This document shows positions 50,861 to 62,389 of a stretch of 64,000 nt of DNA, piece after piece. A model generated the notes under the pieces. That model searched no databases, was not told the origin of the DNA, and saw nothing but the letters and a program-made list of their open reading frames with translations. A program made the position numbers and the translations under genes. Every line of letters starts with the position of its first letter. The stretch's first letter is position 1. The stretch is from an uncultured Verrucomicrobiota bacterium. Lineage in GTDB: Bacteria > Verrucomicrobiota > Verrucomicrobiia > Opitutales > Opitutaceae. Location: positions 186,001 through 250,000 of the forward strand of contig CAIQAB010000022.1 of the NCBI GenBank assembly GCA_903869675.1. The letters are read 5' to 3'.

Positions 50861-51622
50861 CTAAGCATGGCTTAAGGCCTCAAAACGCCCCTCTAAGCCC
50901 AGCATCCGCAGGGCTTTTTCCAGACAATCGCGCAAGACCGAGGGTGCATGGGTGTTTTGCTCGGCATGGTTGTCGATGGCGTTGGCCGCTCCTTTGATAG
51001 CGATAAACCGCAGACCAGGAGCGTCCGGAATCAACCGGCAGAGCGCGTAAAACTGCCCCACCTCCATATCCACCATATCCATCTCGACCGATAACCGCTC
51101 ATAATCTCCGCGCACTCCGGCGAGACGATGCCGGTAATCACCCGGGGCCAGCGCCGGAGAAAAACCATAGTAAAAATCGGACGAAACGATGGATGCACTG
51201 GGGCCTTCCGGAAACTCCGGCCACACGGGCCGCAAAGCCCGGTCGCCACACTCGCGATCCAGTCCCGTCCCCGCCACCCGAGCCTCCCGGATAGGATAAG
51301 CAACCCCAAGGGGTAATCCATCCGCGCGCAGACGGCCCGCCGTGCCGACCAAGACGATACGCTCGACCCGGCCCGTGGTCAGCAGTTCGTAAAGAAGGGG
51401 CTCCAGTGCGCCGGTGCCGATGGCCGATAGCACCACCGTGACCGAAGGGAGCGTCCAGACCGTGTAAGAGCGAAACTCCGACACCGGTGCGCCCGCCGGA
51501 AATCCCAATTCGCCGAGGGCATCGAGCAGGGCCACTTTGTCTTCACCGCAGCAAAGGATGACCTCGGGCCGGATCTGGGCCGGGTGGATTTGGGCATTGG
51601 GACTGGCCTCGGTAATGGGCAT
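50861..51622 (-). CDS. Nucleoside phosphorylase-superfamily protein
   Basis: The protein has 253 residues from MPITEASPNAQIHP. Landmarks are VILCCGEDKVALLDALGEL, VVLSAIGTGALEPLLYELL, RIVLVGTAGRLRADGLPLG, the SVEMDMVDMEVGQFY segment containing the DMEVG motif typical of PNP/MTAN enzymes, and IKGAANAID. It could cleave a nucleoside or S-adenosylhomocysteine-like compound; the active-site details do not allow a choice. Its neighbour is a phosphatase in the same direction with a 53-base gap. Confidence 0.75.
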   Translation of the reverse strand: MPITEASPNAQIHPAQIRPEVILCCGEDKVALLDALGELGFPAGAPVSEFRSYTVWTLPSVTVVLSAIGTGALEPLLYELLTTGRVERIVLVGTAGRLRADGLPLGVAYPIREARVAGTGLDRECGDRALRPVWPEFPEGPSASIVSSDFYYGFSPALAPGDYRHRLAGVRGDYERLSVEMDMVDMEVGQFYALCRLIPDAPGLRFIAIKGAANAIDNHAEQNTHAPSVLRDCLEKALRMLGLEGRFEALSHA

Positions 51623-51675
51623 GGCCTGAGCCAAAGCCCCAGTTGGCCGGACGCCAAACTCGAACGCTCCAAGAC

Positions 51676-52404
51676 CTACTCGCGCCGCAGCAAGCGATCC
51701 ACCAGAAGGTCGAACACCACGCGCGAGGAGAAACTGGCCTCCAAGGCGTCGCGATTCATCACGTTTTCCGTCCAATAAAGCAGATCGTGTTCAGGATGCG
51801 CCCGAAGGTAGTCTCGCGCCTGCACAAAGTAGTGATCGATGAGGCCGGTGCGCCCAAGCTTGAAGTGCAGAAAAGGCCAAAACCGCAGTTGGCGCGCCGC
51901 CCGCTCCAGCGGCATACCCTGACGCCAGTGTAACACCAAAGCAGACATCAGCCCGGCCCGGTCAGCGCCGCTTTTACAGTGGATCAACAGCGGGCCCTTG
52001 GCCGCGCTCAACAAATCGTGCGCCGCCCGCACCGCCTCCGGTCGGGGCACACCCCGTGAATCCAGCCCGAAATGGATCAATTCCACCCCTTGCTCGGCGC
52101 ACAAATGAACCTCTAAAGCCAGCAACCGGCACTTCCGCACCGGCCCCCGGAGATTGATTACCGTGCGAATCCCGTGCCGGGCAAACATGCGCCGGAGTTG
52201 GGGCGGTGTTAACTGACCGGATCGATACACCCCGTCCGCCACCCGATGCACGTTGCCATAAAACTCCCGCCACAACGACCAATGCCGGTAAGTTGACTCC
52301 CAATAAAGACGCCGCCTCGCCTCGGGGGTTGAAGCATCATGATCCGATACCAGCACGCCCCGGCCACTGGCTGGCAAAGACGAGGGACGCGCGGGAGGAT
52401 TCAT
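51676..52404 (-). CDS. Dual-specificity/tyrosine phosphatase-like protein
   Basis: The protein has 242 residues from MNPPARPSSLPAS, or 269 from a GTG at 52485; the extension reads protein-like (AAIKETAAAALRLAASG), so the start is uncertain. The P-loop HCKSGADRAG carries the CX5R motif (Cys143, Arg149), with the family's IRTVINLRG strand and general acid region before it. A C-terminal helical part of about 70 residues follows. Likely substrates are phospho-tyrosine or inositol phosphates. It may be co-transcribed with the phosphorylase-like gene. Confidence 0.82.
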   Translation of the reverse strand: MNPPARPSSLPASGRGVLVSDHDASTPEARRRLYWESTYRHWSLWREFYGNVHRVADGVYRSGQLTPPQLRRMFARHGIRTVINLRGPVRKCRLLALEVHLCAEQGVELIHFGLDSRGVPRPEAVRAAHDLLSAAKGPLLIHCKSGADRAGLMSALVLHWRQGMPLERAARQLRFWPFLHFKLGRTGLIDHYFVQARDYLRAHPEHDLLYWTENVMNRDALEASFSSRVVFDLLVDRLLRRE

Positions 52405-52689
52405 CGCAACCACAGAGAGTTCCCGCCCGCTCGCCGCCAAGCGCAAAGCCGCCGCCGCAGTTTCCTTGATCGCAGCTTCAAGCACATCGTCGGTTGTGAC
52501 CTTACCTTCCTTGGTAACATCGTGATCCGTTCCGTGTTCATCCAGAGCTTAGGACTGGTGACTAAAACAGCTATCACTTGATCCGGCCTTTCGCTGAATT
52601 TTAGATGCCACCCTTTTCATATTCTGCCCGCCCTCCTTCCGCCGCTGTTTTCCTCGCCCCTCAAGCCGGTTCCTGCGGGCATAGAACCC

Positions 52690-53403
52690 ATGACCGCCAA
52701 GTCCGCCCCGCTCGCCCTCGGTTTCGATGCCGACGATACCCTCTGGCACAACGAGGGCCTCTTCTCCGCTGCCCACGCAAAGTTCCACGCTCTCCTCGCC
52801 GCCTACCACGACGCCGCCACCGTGGATCGCGCCCTCTATGCCACCGAGTTGCGCAACCTCCCCCTCTACGGCTACGGCGCCAAGGGCTTCACTCTCTCCG
52901 CCATCGAGACCGCCATCGAGTTGACCGCCGGCCGCGTTTCGCCCGCCGAACTCCGCGAACTCATCGCCCTCGGGCGCGACATCCTCGCCCACCCCGTCGA
53001 ACTGCTCGACGCCGTGCCCGACGTCCTCGCCGGCCTCGCCGCCTACGGGCACCGCATGATCCTCATCACCAAGGGCGACCTCCAGCACCAGGAGCGCAAA
53101 ATCACCGAATCCGGCCTCGCCCCCCACTTCCTCGCGACCGAGGTCGTATCGGAAAAAGACGACGCCACCTACCGCCGCGTGCTGGCCCGCCACGGCATCG
53201 ACCCGACACGTTTTCTGATGATCGGCAACTCCCTGAAATCCGATATCGCCCCCATCCTGCGTCTCGGCGGCCTCGCCGCCCACATTCCCTATCCGCTTAC
53301 CTGGGAACACGAACGTCTCGCCACCCCGCCCGAGGCCCCCGGCCGTTTTTTCACCCTGGCCTCTCTGCACGAATTGCCCGGCCTCGTCGCCACTCTCGTG
53401 TAA
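52690..53403 (+). CDS. HAD-family hydrolase
   Basis: The protein has 237 residues. Motif I is GFDADDTLWHNE (nucleophile Asp13, general acid Asp15), motif II is MILITKGD, motif III the Lys in VVSEKDD, and motif IV is FLMIGNSLKSDI. A helical cap follows the first strand. This layout fits a small phosphatase of the Gph/YjjG type; the substrate is unknown. It converges with the metalloprotease gene. Confidence 0.82.
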   Translation: MTAKSAPLALGFDADDTLWHNEGLFSAAHAKFHALLAAYHDAATVDRALYATELRNLPLYGYGAKGFTLSAIETAIELTAGRVSPAELRELIALGRDILAHPVELLDAVPDVLAGLAAYGHRMILITKGDLQHQERKITESGLAPHFLATEVVSEKDDATYRRVLARHGIDPTRFLMIGNSLKSDIAPILRLGGLAAHIPYPLTWEHERLATPPEAPGRFFTLASLHELPGLVATLV

Positions 53404-53430
53404 AGGCGGCACCCAGAATGGCCGGCTCGA

Positions 53431-56400
53431 TCAAGGGGCCAGCTCGCTTACACTGATACGCAGGAAACGACGTGGATGATCGGCATCAGCCGTTAAACTG
53501 TCGCGCACTTCGACCGAGCGCAGATCACCATTGCCGGTCTCCAAGGCGCTCGCGCCCGAGACAAGCACCACGAAGGGCGCGCCGCCCGAACTGCGCGCGA
53601 GATCAATCCAAGGACCCGCCGGCGAATCTGCGCCTTGCACCGTCGCCACCACATCGGTGGCCGTAGCCCGGCGCGGAAAAACGAGACTCAGGCGCCCGTC
53701 AGCGAGTTGAGTTGCGGCAGGGACAGAACCGGCCAAGGCGGGATCGGAGCCAAGGAGATATTCGAGACCGTTTTTCAAACCGTCTCCATCCGGATCAGCG
53801 TCAAACGCGGCAACGGAAGACACGCCTGCCTGGGCGAGAAGCGCGGTGCCGCGCCAGACGGCATACGGCCGCGGCGTCCACTGCACCATTACACCCGCGG
53901 AGGACTGCACGAGAGAGAATGCACCGTAGGCCGCCGCGGCGCGTCCAAGGGAATCATTACTCACCGCGCCAAGCGTAAACGCCCCCGTCTGCGCATTCGA
54001 AGCAAGCGCGATCCAGGAACGCGGCTGCGTCCAAAACACGCCAAAGCAATCTGTGGTCGAACCGGACTCAGCCAGACTCAAATCAAGCAGCGCTCCGGGA
54101 GAGACTGTGACTGCCGAAGTCGCTGCGACGACGCGACCGGTCGACGCGAGGTCGGCCGTGTTCCCCTGCAAAGTCCAGCGCAGGCGCGAGGTCGAGGCGT
54201 AGACGAGGGCGCCGGTAAAGGCCTGCGCGCCCGCGGGCGAGCCCGGCGCATGGAGACCTGAAATCGTGGCCGGCGCGGCGATGCTGCCCAGTCCAGACAG
54301 CGTCGTGCCCATGCCGATCGCCAGCGTTCCAGCGGAAAGACTCCCGGTCGAGGCCAGGCGCAGCGTGCCTGCCGAGATCGTAGTCGCGCCGGTGTGCGCT
54401 GCCGCCGACGAAAGCAGAAGCGCGCCCGTGCCGGTCTTCGTGAGGCCCAACGTGGCGCCACCATTGGCCACTCCGCCGGCAAGGTCGAAGTCGCCCGCGC
54501 CTTGAAACGATAAGGTCCGCGTGCCGGTCGCCGTTGCGGTGATGTTGCCAGTGAACCGCAAAGTGCCGGCGTCGGATTGGAACAGATAAACGCTGCCGCC
54601 CACATCGATGGTGATACCGCCGAGGCTGTTCACGCCGGTGATGTTTTGCACCGAAACACTCGACGTCGTGCGACCGCTCAGGTTGATCCGCTGGGTCTGG
54701 GTGATGGAGCCGGAGGTGCCGTCGAGCTGAAGCGTGGATACGCCGGCGTTGTTATTGCGAATATACAGCGGCGAGCGCGCATTGATCAGCGCTTGGGGAT
54801 GCGCGATGCGCAGCACGCCGCTGGTTCCGCTGGTGACCGAGGTGTCGGCATAGACCATGCCCTGAAAGGCGGGGTTGGCACCAGCGAGGATGAGCGTGCC
54901 CGAACCGGACTTGGTGAGGCTGCCAACATAAGCCCCGCCGCTAGGCGCAGGCGTGGAAATCGGGCTGGTTACCGTAAGCGTGCCATTCGCGACATTAAAG
55001 ACGCCGCCGCTCACATCGAGCAGGACGCCGCGCGTCGCCTCGTCGAGCGCCATCGTGGCGCTGGTGGTGAGCGTGCCGCGGTTGAGCGTCAGTTGGTCGG
55101 ACACGACGGAAACGGGCGCGGCACCGAGACGAGCCTTGGCATCAATGGAGAGTGCACCGGGTGAGCCGTTGCCCACGTAGGTTTTACCAGTGAACGCGCT
55201 ATTCGTGCCGGTGAGCGTGGTCGTGTTGCCCAGATACGTGATCGGACCGGAGCCAGAAAGCGCAGCCGAGAGCGTGAGGCCACTCGCTACGTTGTTAAAG
55301 ACGCCACCCGAAGCCGTGGAGGAAACGCCACCCGCCAGTGTATAAGCTGAAGCTCCGTTGGCGACCGTGCCGGCATTGAGCACGAGGCTGTTCACCGTTA
55401 TGACGCCCGCGGCAGGACCTGCATAGAGCAGGCGTCCACCGGAGAGACGGAGGGAGGCGCCGCCAAAAGTATACGATGACCCGCTGGACGGAGTGCGCAG
55501 GGTTTGCACAAAAGTCTCATAGTTCTGCGTGCTAGCAGGCGCAGTCGCCACGCTCCAAGATCCGGCAGCATTGAAAGAAGTGACCCCGGCGGCGTCAGAC
55601 GAGGCCAGCGTAATCTGGGCCGGCGCGACGTAGGCCGGTCCCAAGCGATAGTTGGCCAAGACCTCGGCCCGCGTCAGGGCCACATCACTGATGCGCACCT
55701 CGGAGTAGTCGACGCGCGCCATGGCATCGGCGCTCCAAAGCGAACGCCCCAACCAGTTGTTCACGTCCTCGATTGAGGAAAGCGGGTAGCTCACATCCAA
55801 GTAGGCCACCGGATCACCATCGCGATACCACTCCCAGCGACCGCCAGTCGTGGCGAAATCACCCGTGCCGCGCGTGTAGGTGATCGCATAGTGGTGCTGC
55901 ACACCCGAGACCGTGGGCAGGCCGGAATCAAGTGTAGCCGCGGCCCCGTCGAGTTTGGCCTCGAAACGCTGGGTATTGAGGTCGGTGCCGACCGCGGCAC
56001 TCAGCATTATGCCGTCCGATGATTGCGTGGCATCCGGAGCGGCGGTGCCGGCCGTCCCGGTGTATTCCCCCGCCACACCCAACCCGTCGCCGGCCTGAAC
56101 CGGGCGGCCAAACTCTAGGATGCGGGCGTAGTTGCCGGCCGCGAGCGGGGTAGCCCATAACTCGATCGTCACGCTGGTGCGCGTAGAAATGAGCCCGTTG
56201 GGCAAATCGATATAGGCAGCGATGGAGTTGGCCGCGACGTTGCCCGTCGTGCCGCCAGGTATACGCAGCGCCGAACCGGTAAACGTGGCGCCGACGCCTC
56301 GAACCGTAGCGGGGGCGGCGCCGATCTGGTCGGCAATCACCGTGCCGGCCGGCGCCGACGCCGCAGTCTGGTTAAACAACCAGCGCCGCACGACGTTTCC

Positions 56401-57180
56401 AAGCCGTGGACCGGTGACCATGCGCTCGCGCCTGTCCGCCACCGCCTGCGCATTGGCCGATGAATTATCACCCCCGTTCAGGAGTGCACCCTGACTGCAA
56501 TTATCGCCCGTGCCGCGAAGGAGAACGCTGTTATAAACGATGTTTGGATTAGTGTAATAGTAAGGCGGCGCCGCGCCTCCGCCGCAGTAGTTATGCAGCA
56601 TCACGGTCTTGGGATTAAGCACGCCATCGGAGTGCGAACGCCCGTAGTTGTGTCCGCCGGTCTCATGCGCAAACACGGCAGACCACACCGCTCCCGGATT
56701 GTATGAGGAATACATTCCGGGTTGCTGGGCCACTGCCGCGATACTGGAGCTATCGCTGCTTTGCACGATGTAGGTGACCAGATCGGCACCGAGCGAGGAG
56801 CCGAAGCTCACCACATCCGACACCCGCGAATCATTGCCTGAAAGCCAGCCGACGATGCCGCCCGTAGTGGTCCAGTTTACCGGATCATTGAGCGACTTAA
56901 TGAAACCCACGATCCGCATGGCCGCGCCGGTCCCACTGATTTCGTTTATGCGATTGTTTCCCGCGACGGCGTTTGCGAGCAACACCTCGACGTTGTCGTC
57001 GCCGCCGACGCTGGTGGCGTAACTCGGAGCGTAACCGACGGCGAGGTCAGCCTCGATGACAGATTGCAAGGGTGCGGCGCGGAGTCCGGTCAGCATCCCC
57101 AAAGCCCCCAGAGCCGGGAAAAGAAAGAAACGAAAACAGGAATTTGAGAAGGATGCGGGACTAAGGGTCGATGGGGACAT
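53431..57180 (-). CDS. Large exported metzincin metalloprotease with LamG-like and beta-strand-repeat domains
   Basis: The protein has 1249 residues from MSPSTLSPASF with its own signal peptide (about 1-36). The zinc site HETGGHNYGRSH (172-183) matches HExxHxxGxxH, and KTVMLHNYCGG gives the Met-turn (Met194), so it is reprolysin-like. About residues 240-520 look LamG/concanavalin-like (SVTIELWATPL, YSEVRISDVALTRAEV). From about 600 to 1010 come autotransporter-associated beta-strand repeats (SLTKSGSGTLILAG, GLTKTGTGALLLS). The C-terminus carries DADPDGDGLKNGLEYLLGSDP and ends FLRISVSELAP. There is no propeptide between signal and catalytic domain; a separate gene directly upstream supplies a candidate. 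Likely secreted or surface bound. Confidence 0.85.
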   Translation of the reverse strand: MSPSTLSPASFSNSCFRFFLFPALGALGMLTGLRAAPLQSVIEADLAVGYAPSYATSVGGDDNVEVLLANAVAGNNRINEISGTGAAMRIVGFIKSLNDPVNWTTTGGIVGWLSGNDSRVSDVVSFGSSLGADLVTYIVQSSDSSSIAAVAQQPGMYSSYNPGAVWSAVFAHETGGHNYGRSHSDGVLNPKTVMLHNYCGGGAAPPYYYTNPNIVYNSVLLRGTGDNCSQGALLNGGDNSSANAQAVADRRERMVTGPRLGNVVRRWLFNQTAASAPAGTVIADQIGAAPATVRGVGATFTGSALRIPGGTTGNVAANSIAAYIDLPNGLISTRTSVTIELWATPLAAGNYARILEFGRPVQAGDGLGVAGEYTGTAGTAAPDATQSSDGIMLSAAVGTDLNTQRFEAKLDGAAATLDSGLPTVSGVQHHYAITYTRGTGDFATTGGRWEWYRDGDPVAYLDVSYPLSSIEDVNNWLGRSLWSADAMARVDYSEVRISDVALTRAEVLANYRLGPAYVAPAQITLASSDAAGVTSFNAAGSWSVATAPASTQNYETFVQTLRTPSSGSSYTFGGASLRLSGGRLLYAGPAAGVITVNSLVLNAGTVANGASAYTLAGGVSSTASGGVFNNVASGLTLSAALSGSGPITYLGNTTTLTGTNSAFTGKTYVGNGSPGALSIDAKARLGAAPVSVVSDQLTLNRGTLTTSATMALDEATRGVLLDVSGGVFNVANGTLTVTSPISTPAPSGGAYVGSLTKSGSGTLILAGANPAFQGMVYADTSVTSGTSGVLRIAHPQALINARSPLYIRNNNAGVSTLQLDGTSGSITQTQRINLSGRTTSSVSVQNITGVNSLGGITIDVGGSVYLFQSDAGTLRFTGNITATATGTRTLSFQGAGDFDLAGGVANGGATLGLTKTGTGALLLSSAAAHTGATTISAGTLRLASTGSLSAGTLAIGMGTTLSGLGSIAAPATISGLHAPGSPAGAQAFTGALVYASTSRLRWTLQGNTADLASTGRVVAATSAVTVSPGALLDLSLAESGSTTDCFGVFWTQPRSWIALASNAQTGAFTLGAVSNDSLGRAAAAYGAFSLVQSSAGVMVQWTPRPYAVWRGTALLAQAGVSSVAAFDADPDGDGLKNGLEYLLGSDPALAGSVPAATQLADGRLSLVFPRRATATDVVATVQGADSPAGPWIDLARSSGGAPFVVLVSGASALETGNGDLRSVEVRDSLTADADHPRRFLRISVSELAP

Positions 57181-57193
57181 GACGGATGATATT

Positions 57194-57898
57194 TTACGGG
57201 GTGCCGCAGCGACCCACGACGTAGGTCTCGGGATCAATACGTTTGACGACCACCTCGGCGGGTTCGCGCGGATCAGCCTGCAGATAAAGTCCATCCTCCG
57301 GCGACAACACGGTGAAAGCCTCACGACCGCCCTTGAAGGCCAGCGTGACCATGGATCGCTCTCTTCCGAATAGGCGGCCATGCAACGTGCCGCGCAGGCC
57401 TGATGGCGCCAAATCGGTGCCGGTCAAATCGACCGCGAGTTCGCGCCCGTCCAGCGCCGGCAGAATGATTCGGCGCAACTCCTCGCCGGTCGCACGTGCA
57501 GCCTCAATCTGGGCCGCGACCGTCACCTTCCGATACACCAGCTGACGCTCGATTATACGGTCGTTCTCTTCCACCAATCGATGAAACTCGGCCGGATTGT
57601 GAGCGATGGCGTGCATCACCTCCGGATCAAAGCCATCGCCACTCGTCCACTCGTGACGCTCGGTGGCCTTTGCCACTGGCAAGGGCCTCAGCGCCGTCTT
57701 TTCCGGAAATACCAGCCCATCACCGACTGCCGCCGCATCGACCGCCGCGTTGGACGTTTCGGCGACGAGAGACTTTGCTTCGGTCCGCGTCTCGCGGGAA
57801 ACTGGATTCGTGGTGCGCCGTAGCAACAAAGGTGCAAGCAGCAATACGGAGAGTCCTGCCAAAACCAAAGCAGACTGCGGCAAGGGGAGCTTTTTCAT
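57194..57898 (-). CDS. Exported protein resembling a metalloprotease propeptide with C-terminal cysteine-switch motif
   Basis: The protein has 234 residues, with an N-terminal hydrophobic segment (SALVLAGLSVLLLAPLLLRR) acting as signal or anchor. The body is mixed alpha/beta: EFHRLVEENDRIIERQLVYRK, IILPALDGRELAVDL, GTLHGRLFGRERSMVTLAFKG, FTVLSPEDGLYLQAD, then PETYVVGRCGTP. The arrangement resembles the propeptide of reprolysin-type proteases. The final GRCGTP, with Cys231, resembles the PRCGxPD cysteine switch of MMPs and the PKMCGVT of ADAMs. TAA follows and the protease ATG comes 13 bases later. A trans-acting inhibitor or chaperone of the protease is inferred, not shown. Confidence 0.7.
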   Translation of the reverse strand: MKKLPLPQSALVLAGLSVLLLAPLLLRRTTNPVSRETRTEAKSLVAETSNAAVDAAAVGDGLVFPEKTALRPLPVAKATERHEWTSGDGFDPEVMHAIAHNPAEFHRLVEENDRIIERQLVYRKVTVAAQIEAARATGEELRRIILPALDGRELAVDLTGTDLAPSGLRGTLHGRLFGRERSMVTLAFKGGREAFTVLSPEDGLYLQADPREPAEVVVKRIDPETYVVGRCGTP

Positions 57899-58168
57899 GA
57901 CGGGAGACGGACTGGGGCGGGTATGGGGAAAGACTCAATGTCGGGTAAACCGAACGCGAGCAACTCGTGCAAAAGGACAACATATTCGGCGGGCGCGTGC
58001 ATTTCGCACTTTTGCGTCCAGACGCTTTACCATCCGGGAGTCGATCCGGAGACCCAGGCCAAAAAGAAATGTAAAATATTTATTGGCAAGTGGCTATGGT
58101 ATCCAAATCCGCTATTTTTAAAAACCACACACCTTGCCGCACCATTTGCCATCGAGCCCAGGAACAAC

Positions 58169-59338
58169 TTAGAAACGCACGTCAGGCCGCCACGGCGCCA
58201 TCAGCTGCCAGACGAAGCCGTCACGCAGATTCTCCGCCATAAGCAGGGTGATGCCGACGTCTATACCGATTACATCCGCCCCCACCCAGCCCGTGTTCGG
58301 ATTAAACGCATCCGCAAACCCATACGGCCCGTAGATTGTCCCCCCCCAGCGGGCGTGCATCTCGCGCAGCGCCGCCACGCAATCACCGGGCAGAAAAGGC
58401 AGCGAGCCCGCCACCGCGCAGGGCACCACCGTGCCATCGATACGCGCGTCCGGTCCCGCGCCATCCAACGGCGGCCCGCCCCAGTCGACGTAGCCCGCCG
58501 CGGCATCCGAAGAAGTGAGCCCCCAGACGTTTTCCGAATAGCCCGGAAACCGGTCCGCCAGTCCGAGGCAAAACCGCTTCTGCGCCCGCGTGGCCGCGCA
58601 GGCGTTGGCAAAGAAGTTAACTCCGCTCACTTTGTCGTGGTGCTCCCGCCAGTCCATCCAAGCCTGGGGAAACTGGTGCGTGAACAACGGAGGATGATGA
58701 AGAAAACGCTCCGCACCCGATACCGCCCACGGCTCACGACGCCAAGCCCGCCAAGTCGCGGCCGGTGCCGGCCGCGTCGCGTGATGCACCGCAAACCACG
58801 TCATCCCCCAGTGCTCGGAAAACTGATCCCAACTCCAGGGCAAAAATCCACCCTCCGGTTTCCACCCGTGGCCGATGCGTCCCTCGGCATCCAGCATCCA
58901 GGGCCAGTCCACGCGCGCCTCGATCGCAGCCGCCAATTCCGCGACCACCCCGCCAAAGTAGCGCCCGGCCGAAAGCGCGCCGAACAACGCCAGCCCGGTA
59001 TCGATGCTTGAGGCCTCGCAATCCCAGCCTCGCTGCGCCGCGCGGACATCCAGGAAGTGGTAGAAAAAACCCCGTTCATGGGCCGCATCCCGCCAAAGCG
59101 TGCGCAGCACGCGCTCTGCGCAGGCCCGGCACTCCGCCCGCGATTCCCAACCCCGCTCGGCTCCGATCACCAGTGCGGTAAGACCAAAACCGGTCGCCGC
59201 CACGCTGGCCATTTCACCAGGCCTGGTGCCATCCGCTCGGGCCCGGTCAGGAATCAAGCCGCTATGGGGGTGGGCCGCATCAAAGAAAAACCGAAAGGCG
59301 CGGCGCGAGAGGTCGTCGAGAAAGGCGTCGTCGGTCAT
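58169..59338 (-). CDS. Glucoamylase-like (PF10091) protein, possible beta-1,2-glucan hydrolase relative
   Basis: The protein has 389 residues and no signal peptide. Landmarks of the PF10091 (alpha/alpha)6 barrel are FFFDAAHPHSGLIPDR, ASVAATGFGLTALVIG, FYHFLDV, EASSIDTGLALFGAL, NPNTGWVGADVIGIDVG and NVWGLTSSDAAAGY. The family includes the glycoamylase-like part of cyclic beta-1,2-glucan synthase and the GH144 glucanases. Substrate and cellular location are open. Upstream of it is a repeat-rich region; downstream 270 bases lead to the propeptide gene, with no further feature seen. Confidence 0.8.
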   Translation of the reverse strand: MTDDAFLDDLSRRAFRFFFDAAHPHSGLIPDRARADGTRPGEMASVAATGFGLTALVIGAERGWESRAECRACAERVLRTLWRDAAHERGFFYHFLDVRAAQRGWDCEASSIDTGLALFGALSAGRYFGGVVAELAAAIEARVDWPWMLDAEGRIGHGWKPEGGFLPWSWDQFSEHWGMTWFAVHHATRPAPAATWRAWRREPWAVSGAERFLHHPPLFTHQFPQAWMDWREHHDKVSGVNFFANACAATRAQKRFCLGLADRFPGYSENVWGLTSSDAAAGYVDWGGPPLDGAGPDARIDGTVVPCAVAGSLPFLPGDCVAALREMHARWGGTIYGPYGFADAFNPNTGWVGADVIGIDVGITLLMAENLRDGFVWQLMAPWRPDVRF

Positions 59339-59357
59339 GGAGGCGGATTGGTTTGTA

Positions 59358-59528
59358 TTTTACCGCGGATCACGCGGAGGGGGCGGGGATTTTTTATTAA
59401 CCACAGATTGCACGGATAAACACGGATAAAGACCGTGCGCTTCTTTCTCCATTAGTGAATATCCGTGCGATCCGTGGCCGCTGGATTGTTGGTTTTATCC
59501 GCGTCCATTCGCGTAATCCGCGGTTAAA
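59358..59528. repeat. Cluster of imperfect short repeats between ligA and the glucoamylase-like gene
   Basis: Four imperfect copies of a CGGAT-containing unit occur at about 59358-59379, 59397-59430, 59453-59479 and 59492-59528. The second (AACCACAGATTGCACGGATA and on) and the fourth read in opposite directions and pair as an inverted repeat of about 35 bases, with AACCACAGATT on one side and AATCCGCGGTT on the other. The third resembles the second in reverse. The unit looks related to the repeat before the second metH gene. Confidence 0.7.
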
Positions 59529-59538
59529 ATTTCCCTCA

Positions 59539-62249
<2,711 letters not shown>

Positions 62250-62326
62250 CCGAACGTGACGATTAACCGGCCTACGCTCGGGCGAAACCGTAAAAACCAA
62301 GATGGCACCATAACCTCGCGTTTTTC

Positions 62327-62355
62327 TTGTTCACGGGCAGGATTGCGCATAAATA
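62327..62355 (+). promoter_or_regulatory. Candidate promoter of the first exported paralogue
   Basis: TTGTTC at 62327-62332 and TAAATA at 62350-62355 have a 17-base spacer; CATAAA at 62348 gives a shorter one. The arrangement TTTTTCTTG then CATAA aligns with the promoter of the second paralogue, but it has no G-tract. Confidence 0.45.
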
Positions 62356-62389
62356 TGGGTGCCCTCGGGAACATCCGCTTCTTTACCTC

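Noticed and set aside
57923-59011. 362-codon plus-strand frame beside the propeptide gene
   Set aside because: Mostly antisense to the glucoamylase-like gene, with Pro/Arg-rich composition and no recognisable domain.
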